The notes beneath the pieces are model-generated. The model was not told the DNA's origin. It saw only the letters and a list, made by a program, of their open reading frames with translations, and made no database searches. Below are positions 1-9,000 of a stretch of 20,392 bases of DNA, piece by piece (position 1 is the stretch's first letter; each line of letters starts with the position of its first letter). Made by a program: the position numbers and the translations under genes. This stretch comes from a virus: positions 1 through 20,392 of IMG/VR virus record IMGVR_UViG_3300032207_000403; one strand, 5' to 3'.

Positions 1-3000
1 CTTTAACTGGTATTAATACTATTGGTATTACTACAGAAAATAATTCTGGAGTAATGAAATTTAGAACTACAGAGAAGAAGCTAAAGATTGATAGAATTAA
101 TGTTCTTAACCCTGGACAAGGATATTCTAATAGAAAACTAGTTGTTCAGTCAAGTGGTATTAGAACTGAATATGATACAGTTAACTTTGATAATCATAAC
201 TTCTCTAATGGTGATATTGTAGAATATGAATTCTCAGACACTGCTGTTTCGGGATTATCATCGGATACAAAATACAAGATTTTAGTCGTAGATAGTGATA
301 CTTTTAGACTGGCTAATGCTGGAACTGCTGGAACAGATGTAACTAATTTCAACAGAGGTAAATTTGTCAATATGACAAATGTTGGAGTTGGTAGTCATAT
401 CTTTAAATATCCAGATGTGGCTGTAACCATTAGTGCTGTAACCACACAACAACAAGAGGGTACATTTACAGCAACACCTGTTATTCGTGGTCCAATTGTT
501 GATGCTTATCTCTACGAACCAGGAACTGATTATGGATCTGAGATTTTAAATTTTGAAAGAACTCCTGAAATTGAAATTAACAGTGGAAAAGGAGCTGAAG
601 TAAAACCAGTTGTTCTAAATGGTAGAATTGATAGTGTATTTGTTCTTAGTGGTGGTAGTGGATATACTTCACCACCAGAATTAGTAGTTCAGTCAAATGC
701 AGTAGGAATTGCCACCACAGGTAGTGGTGCTAGACTGAGAGCACAGATAAACAGTGCTGGTATAGTAACCTCTGTAGTCGTCTTGAGTGGGGGTGTAAAC
801 TACGATGCCAATACAACTGTCATTAGGGCAGATTCTGTCGGTTCTGGGGCAAATCTGAATGGTTTCGTAAGACGTTTACGTGTCAATAAGTTTGCTAAAA
901 ATAATAATAACAGTGGTGAGATTATTTCACCAACACCTGATCAAGGTCTTGAATATGCTGCTATTGGATATGGTATAACTTTAAGAGATGCTTTTGAAGA
1001 TAGTGGATCTTTCCACTCACCATTGATTGGATGGGCATATGATGGAAATCCAGTTTATGGATCTTTTGGATATAATGATCCAGAAGATATTCAGAGTGGA
1101 ACCAGAAGAATGGAATCTGGTTATGTACAAAGTATCACTCATATTGAAAATAGACCTAGTTCTGTAACTTTCCCAGCAGGTTTCTTTGTTGATGACTTTA
1201 AATTTAACAACTCTGGAGATCTTGATGAGTTCAATGGTAGATTCTCTATTACCAATGAATTCCCACAAGGTGTGTATGCTTATTATGGAACTATTGATTC
1301 TTCTAACAATCCAGAATTCCCCTTCTTTATTGGAAATTCATTTAGATCAAAGGCGATTAGTGAAAATATAAATCCAGCTGATAAAATTGATCAGTCTTTT
1401 GATTTTAATAATTCAAAACTTATTAGAAATACTTTCCCACATAAAATTGCTCAACAACAGTCTGCTTATGACTTTGTTATTGAACCATATAAGATATTCC
1501 CACAAGATTCAATTGTTGATGACTTAAGTAGTGGTTCTGTTGACTTTATCAGTGTTGCCTCTACAGGTAATGCCAGATATGCTGTTGGGGACAACATTAA
1601 CTTTGATGAGACAGAGGTTGGGACAGGAGTTGCTGCTGAAATCAGTAGAATTAATGGTAGAACTATTACTAGCATTGCCTCTACAGAAGAAACATATGAA
1701 AACGCTATTGTAACTTGGAAAAATGATTCCACGGTAGAAGTTTCCATTAAACCAAACTTTGATTTATTGGATAATGATATTGTTCAAGTTACTGGATTAT
1801 CAACTTTCGTTGCTGGTCTTAACGGATCTCAAGAAGCTGGAATCGGAACTAATCAAGCAAAATTAGTTGTTGGAGTTGGATCAACAGGTGTCAGTGGTAT
1901 GGTAACTGACATTCAAGTTTCTTTTGTTCCAGTTTCTTTTGGTAGTTCGATTACAGTATCGAATGAAACCATGGGTATTTTGAATGTCTTTGAGGCAGAT
2001 GGAATATTAAGAGTTCAAAGATATGCTAATGAATCTGGCATAGCTCATACTGCAACTGAAAATGTCAATTTCTTACCTCAAAGGTTTGAAATAAAAATCA
2101 ATACACCTTATTTCCAATCTAGAGAACAGGATGAAATTTTCTTCAATCCATTTGAAGTTGTTGGTATTGGATCTACAGCAGGTATTGCCACCACAAGATC
2201 TTATCAGTTCAATGGAATTACTACAATAAGATCTATTCCAACACAATCTATTTTCTTACAAAATCATCCATTTGTAACTAATCAAGAACTTGATTTTACA
2301 GTTGGATCTGCTGCTGGAGCAATTGGCATTTCAACTTCCCCATCACAATCTCAATTCGATATGCCAAGCGTAGTTTATGCTGTTGTATCAAGTAAAGATC
2401 ATGTTGGTATTGCTACGGTATTGAATGGACCCAGTGTTTTCTTCCGTGACGTTACTGGAACTGATTCTTATGATTATAAGTTAACTACAAAATATCCACA
2501 AGTTACTGCTGATATCAAGAAGATAAAAGCAACAGTAACCACTGGAGAATCTCATGGACTTGTTAATGGTGATAAAATTGAATTAAACGTAAAACCAGGT
2601 ATAACGACTGGAGTTGGTGCTGCTAGTACTGTAACAGTTAAAATTTTAGATGAAAAACTGCTGATCAATCCAGTAGCAATTAGCTCTGCCGGTGTTAATG
2701 TAACGACTAACGTCATTACTCAAAATTCTCATGGATTTATAAGTGGCGATAAAGTCTACTATGAAACTAGTGAATCGATTGGTGGTCTTACCACAGGATC
2801 TTACTTTGTATATACGGTCGATACGAATAATTTCCAACTGGCAGATACCAAGAAAGATATATTCTCTTCTCCCCCTAGAACCATCACTTTGACTTCTGCT
2901 GGTGGACATGATCATACATTCTCTTTGATCAATCCTCCATTAGAAATCTTTAAAAACAACAATGTAGAATTTAACTTATCAGATTCTACTCTTACTGGAT

Positions 3001-6000
3001 ATAACTTTAGAATATATTACACTGATGATTATAAGAACAGAGTTGTATCTACAGGATCAACTACTGAATTCTTAATTACAGAATTTGGCACTCCAGGAAC
3101 AGTTGGTGCTGGAGTAACTTTAGAATATTCTGATAATTTCCCATCCATCTTATATTACAATCTTGAGAAGAGTGGATATATCAGCACTTCTGATGTTAGT
3201 GTTTTAAGTAATAATCAAATTCAATATTATAATAGCAAATATAATGGATCTTATAAAGTTACTGATGTAAGCAGCAATACTTTCGATGTTAATTTGAATT
3301 CTCCACCAGAAAGAGATTCTTATGTAAGAGATCAAATTGAAAAACTAGAATATACGACAGATTCTCTAACAGCAACTGGTGGAATTACCGATGTTAAACT
3401 TATATTCGAAGGTCTTGACTATAGAACAGTTCCTAGCATCTCTAGTATAACTTCTGATGAAGGTGTCGGTGCTATTTTAAGATTGAACTCAAGTAGCATT
3501 GGAAAACTTGAAGGTGTAAGACTGCTGACTCAAGGATTCTCTTATCCATCTGACAAAACCTTAAAACCTGAAGCTGCCATTCCCAATGAGTTGACCGTTC
3601 AGGACTATCAAACTCTCGATTCAGTAACAGTTGTCAGTGGTGGAAGAAACTATCTAACTCCACCTAGTTTGATTCTGTTTGATCCTGAAGAGGGAACTGT
3701 TGTTCCTGAGTTTGATGGAACAGTAGAACTAGCTGGAAGTTCTGTAAGTCCAACAACAGTCATAGATGGCGTAGAAGTTGCTGGCATTAGAATTGATAGA
3801 AATCCAGTTGGTCTTGATGATGAAAGTGTTTATAGAATTATTCCTGTAAACAATGATAATGGTGTTTCTATTGTTAGTGTTGCTTCAAGCACAGATAACA
3901 CAGTCACACTTAGTATTTCTACACCAATTTTGGGATTCTCGACAGCACCATTTGCTAACGGAGATCTAGTTTTTGTTGAAGGTATTGGTCTTGCTTCTAC
4001 TGATGGTCAGGGTCACAACTCATCTGACTATGATTATGCTTATTTTACAATTACAAACTATAATAGTTCTGCTAATCCCAATACTCTTACATATAGCCTT
4101 TCTAGTTTTGTTTCTGGGGGAAATAATACTGGTATTGCAATCACAAATCCAGGATTCTTTGCTAATGTAATTAAAAAGGACAATTTGGCAGAATTTTCTA
4201 TTCAAAGAAAATCATCTACATTTATACCTGGAGAAGCATTATTCTTGAATGATGATTTTGTCATTGGATCTGTTGATCTCTTTGTAAGTAGTTTCAATGA
4301 TTTGACTGGTAAATTGAATGTCACTGGAATTACACCAATTAAAGTTGGTGATAGACTAACTGGTTCTGTAAGTGGATCTAGATGTACAATTTCTGATTTG
4401 AGCAGTAAAGTTGGCAGATTTAATGTAGATTCTACTTCTAAGTTCACTAAGGGTTGGAGTAACGAAATTGGATTCTTAGATGAGGATTATCAAGTAACAT
4501 CTGATAATGACTACTATCAGAGAATGTCATATTCTGTTCAAAGTGTAAAATCGTTTGACGATGTTATCAGTTATGTGAATGATATTGTTCACCCAGCTGG
4601 ATATAGAAACTTCGTTGACATGCAGATAGACCCAACTGGTAATGTTGGTGCTTCTTTCACCACTGCTCAGGAAGATCCTTTCTTGGTCATTGATGTTTAT
4701 GATGGAGCAAAGAGAGTAGATTCGGTAAATGATTTTGATTATGTTAGAGATGTTGATGCTACAACTAACACTTCTAAATCTATAGAATTTGAAAATATTA
4801 AAGTCAGTGATTTTATCCTGAACAAATCAAACAGAGTTCTTTCTATTGATGATATTAGTGACAATTTCTTAAATGAAAACTCAGAAGACTTGATTGACTT
4901 TACTGATACTGGTGAGTGGACTGAAGGTAGACAAACTAATAAGTTTATTGTTCAGACAGTTGATGCTACAAATAGCAATGAACTGTCCCTGAAAGAAATT
5001 GTTCTGATAACAAATAATCAAGACACCTTTGCCTTGGAAAAGGTTGGTCTTGGTGATAGTGTTGGAGAATTTGATGGTGTTTATGATTCTGATGATAATC
5101 AATATAGTTTGAGATTCACTCCATTTGAACCATACAATACTGATTATGATATTAAAATATTACAAACATTCTTTGATGATACTACAGCAGGTGTAGGGTC
5201 GGCGAATGTTGGATTTGTTGATTTAATTTCCTCAACAGACACTGTTTCTGCCGGAGCATCAGCAACCGTTATTGGATTCAGCACTTTACATACCGATAGC
5301 ATATATTCCTCTGTAGAAGTTTATGATAGTTTGACAAATGATATTGATTACTATGAATTAGTATTGTCCCATAGTGCTGGTGACACTCATTTGACGGAAC
5401 TGGCAGCATTTAACACTAGAGTTTCTCTTTCGGGATTCTCTGGTCCATTTATTGGATCCTTTACTTCATCTATTGATTCTGGTGTTGTTACACTTTCATT
5501 TACTAACAATGGATCTAATGATGTAAGAATAAGAACTCAAACTGTAGGAATCAATACTAGTGGTGCTGGAATTGGAACATACAGATTCAAATTTACAGGA
5601 ACAATAGATGGTTCTGAAAGAACTGCAAGACTTGAGTCTGGTATTTCCACTACAACTAGTGGTGTTTCTACAAGCATCTTGGGTATTAGTAGTATTACTG
5701 ATGCTTCTGTTAAATCAACTGTAAAAGTTGCCATCGGTGAAACACAAGCGATTCACCAAGTTTACGTTGTAAACGATGATCAAAGAAAGAACCTTTATAT
5801 TCTAACTTATCCTTTCTTATCGATTGGTAGCACTAGTGGAGTTGGTACTTTCGGAGTTGATTATGGTGTTAACAATATCATTGATGTTAAGTTCTATCCA
5901 GACATTACTGGTGATGTTGATATCAAGACTTTCAATGAGATTGTTTATAGAGATCTTGATAACAATGGTGGTGTTAGTGGAATCGGTGATCTTACGTATG

Positions 6001-9000
6001 GAAATGTTAGATCAAATGTAGCTCAAGTTACTTACTTTGGTATTAATCAAAGAGAAGTATTGGAGTTTGATGCCAAACATAATTCTGTAGATATTTTTGC
6101 TAAAACTTTCGACCCAGATTCTTCTATTCTTAGACCTTCTGATGGTGTATTTACCGTAGAGCATTATTTCCAAGACGGTGAAGAATTAAGTTACACTCCT
6201 GGTAGCAACTTGGTTGGAGTAGCTGCCACTGGACTTGTTTATGATACTGGTGTTGGCACAGCCAGACTACCACAAACAGTTTATGCTATTAGAGATAATG
6301 CTTCTCAATTTAGAGTTGCTATTACCACTGCTAATGCCATAGCAGGCACAGGTGTTACATTTACATCTGTTGGAACGGGCAATAAACACGTTCTTTCCAT
6401 GGTTAAGAATAAGGAAAAGGCAATAATCAGTATTGATGGTATTGTTCAATCTCCAATTAGTAAAACTTCGCTTGATTTTACACTCACAAATGCTATAGGA
6501 GCAGGAGCAACTATTTTTGAACTGAGTGGAATTTCTTCCATTAGACCAAATGATTTGCTCAAGATTAATGATGAATATGTCAAGATTAATATTGTTGGTT
6601 TGGGCAGCACATCAGACGTTGGTGTTGCTGCGGATGGTGACATTCCTCTCGTAGAGGTTACAAGAGGATTTGTTGGAAGTAGTGCTACCTCTCATAGTGC
6701 TGACGATGCCGTTAGTGTTTATCGTGGAGCATTCAATATCGTTGATAGCAAAATTCATTTCACATCTGCTCCAAAAGGTGCTGGTAGACAAGATTTGGAC
6801 GAAAGAGGTTTAACCATACCTAGATCTTCTTTCAATGGTCGTGTTTATCTAAGAAAGAATTATGATAGCAATTTAATCTTTGACGATATCTCTGATCAAT
6901 TTGATGGAGTTACTTCTAGGTTTAGATTGACATCTATTGGCACTGATGTAACTGGCATCGGATCTACTGGAGGAAATGGATTAGTTTTAATCAATGGTAT
7001 TTTCCAAGCACCTTCGACTCCAAATAACACAAATAATAATTTCTCAATTATAGAAAATGCTGGTATAAGCAGTGTTGTGTTTACTGGTATTTTGTCAGCT
7101 GCCGGTGGTCAAATTGTTGATGAAACTGATATTAACCTAAATCAACTTCCAAGGGGTGGAGTTCCTATTTCGTTTGGTTCGACAAATGGATTGGGATATG
7201 CTCCAATTGTCCCAGCTGAAATTGTCGCTACGGCAACTAATGGTGTAATTACTGAAGTCACTGGTATTCCAACGACAGGAACAACAGTCAATATTTCTAC
7301 AGCTGCCTATGATAATCTGACAGGTATTTTGACAGTTACATCAGATGGAAACCATACACTGAATGTTGGTGACAAAATTAACTTTAGTGGACTAGAGTTC
7401 TCCTGTCCATCTGAATCTCCTTTCCACAATGTCTATGTTTTCCCATCTGAACAAGGAGTTAACTTTACGATTAGTTCTTTCGATTATGATAACAAAACAG
7501 GCATTGCTACTGTTGGATTAACTTCATCCCACAACTTTAGTATTGGTAGATATGTTGATCTGTCGAATATTGGATTCTCTTGTACTCTGCCACATGCTGG
7601 AGTAACTACAACTACTTTCCCCGATGGAAGTTCGGGCAAAAAAGCAATTGGTGTTAACACAAACAGATATCCAATTCTTGGAATTGCTGGCACGAATAAA
7701 TTCGTCGTTGATGTCGGTGTTTCTACAATTGCCCATACTTACACTGGATCTGGAGCAACTGCTGGAAATGCATTTGAGGTCAAACCAGCTGGTCCATATT
7801 ATGTTGATGAAATTATTTCAGCAACACAATTCAAGTCTCAGGTAGGTGTAGTTACATTTGCTCATACTTATGTTGGTAGTGGTAACTTTGCCAAGTGGAC
7901 AACTGCTAACTTTGGTAGTGGATATGTAACCGTTCCTGGAGTTGCTGTCACAGATATTGCTTTTGAGCATAGATTTGTAAGTGCTGGTGTTGGATCTATC
8001 AGACAAACAAGTTTTGATGGAACTGCCTTCACTGCCACTGGAGCAACTTATGATTCACCAACAGGACTTTTGGTTCTGACTATCCCAAGTCATGGATTAA
8101 CTACTAGTAATTCTATTGGAATTGATACTGGTGGTATTGTATTCACATGCTCCTCTGATGATTTTAGATCTTTGAATCCATATCCAAGATCAACAGATCC
8201 ACTTGCTGGAATCATAACCTCAATTCTTTCTGTAACCACAAATACAATCACTATTGATGCCCATCCTGGTGGTGGTGCTGGTACAGGTGCCGAAGTTACT
8301 GCTACAGTAGGTGCTGGTGGAACAATTGCTGTTTCGATCGTTTCTGGTGGAACTGGATATGTAAATCCAAGAGTTTTCGTTGATTCTCCAAGTTATGAAA
8401 ATCTTCCAGTTACTGGTATTTCTAGACTTGCTATTGGTAATACCTCAGAGACTGGTATTGGAATGTCGGTAACTATCGACGTTATTGGTATCAATACATT
8501 CTTCCAAGAAAAACCAATTGTAAACTTTGAATATGACGAAACCACTGGTCTTGCCACAGTAACAGCACCAGATTTTAAACCTAGACTTAATGAGTTTATA
8601 CAACTGAGAAATATCAGTTTTGCATGTACAGCACCACACGCTGGTGTGACCACAACCATTTTCCCAGATGGAACTCAAGGATTTGATTATCGTGTTCTGT
8701 CTATCGATTCAGATTTACAACAATTCACTACAAATGTTGGAATTAGTACGATTGCTCATACTTATGAAAGTGGTGGAATTGTAAGATCTGGTATTGGTGC
8801 TACTCTGTTTGAAATTAAGGAGTTTAGAATTACCAAACCAGGTTATGCTTTTAGAGCCGGTGATAAGGTGACTGTCGTTGGACTGGCAACAGATCCTAAC
8901 GTTGGTGACAATTTCCGACAGTTTGAGATTGAAATCCTTGATACATTTGAAGATACATTCTCATCTTGGCAATTTGGTGAACTTGATTACATTGATGACA

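Noticed and set aside
1-53. Possible non-coding leader before the ATG at 54
   Set aside because: The same frame is open from nt 3 and encodes LTGINTIGITTENNSGV, in the style of the rest of the protein, and there is no ribosome site before the ATG.
1367-1374. TATAAATC resembling a late promoter
   Set aside because: It lies deep within the giant gene, far from any start codon, and misses the final A of the consensus; in AT-rich DNA such near matches are expected.
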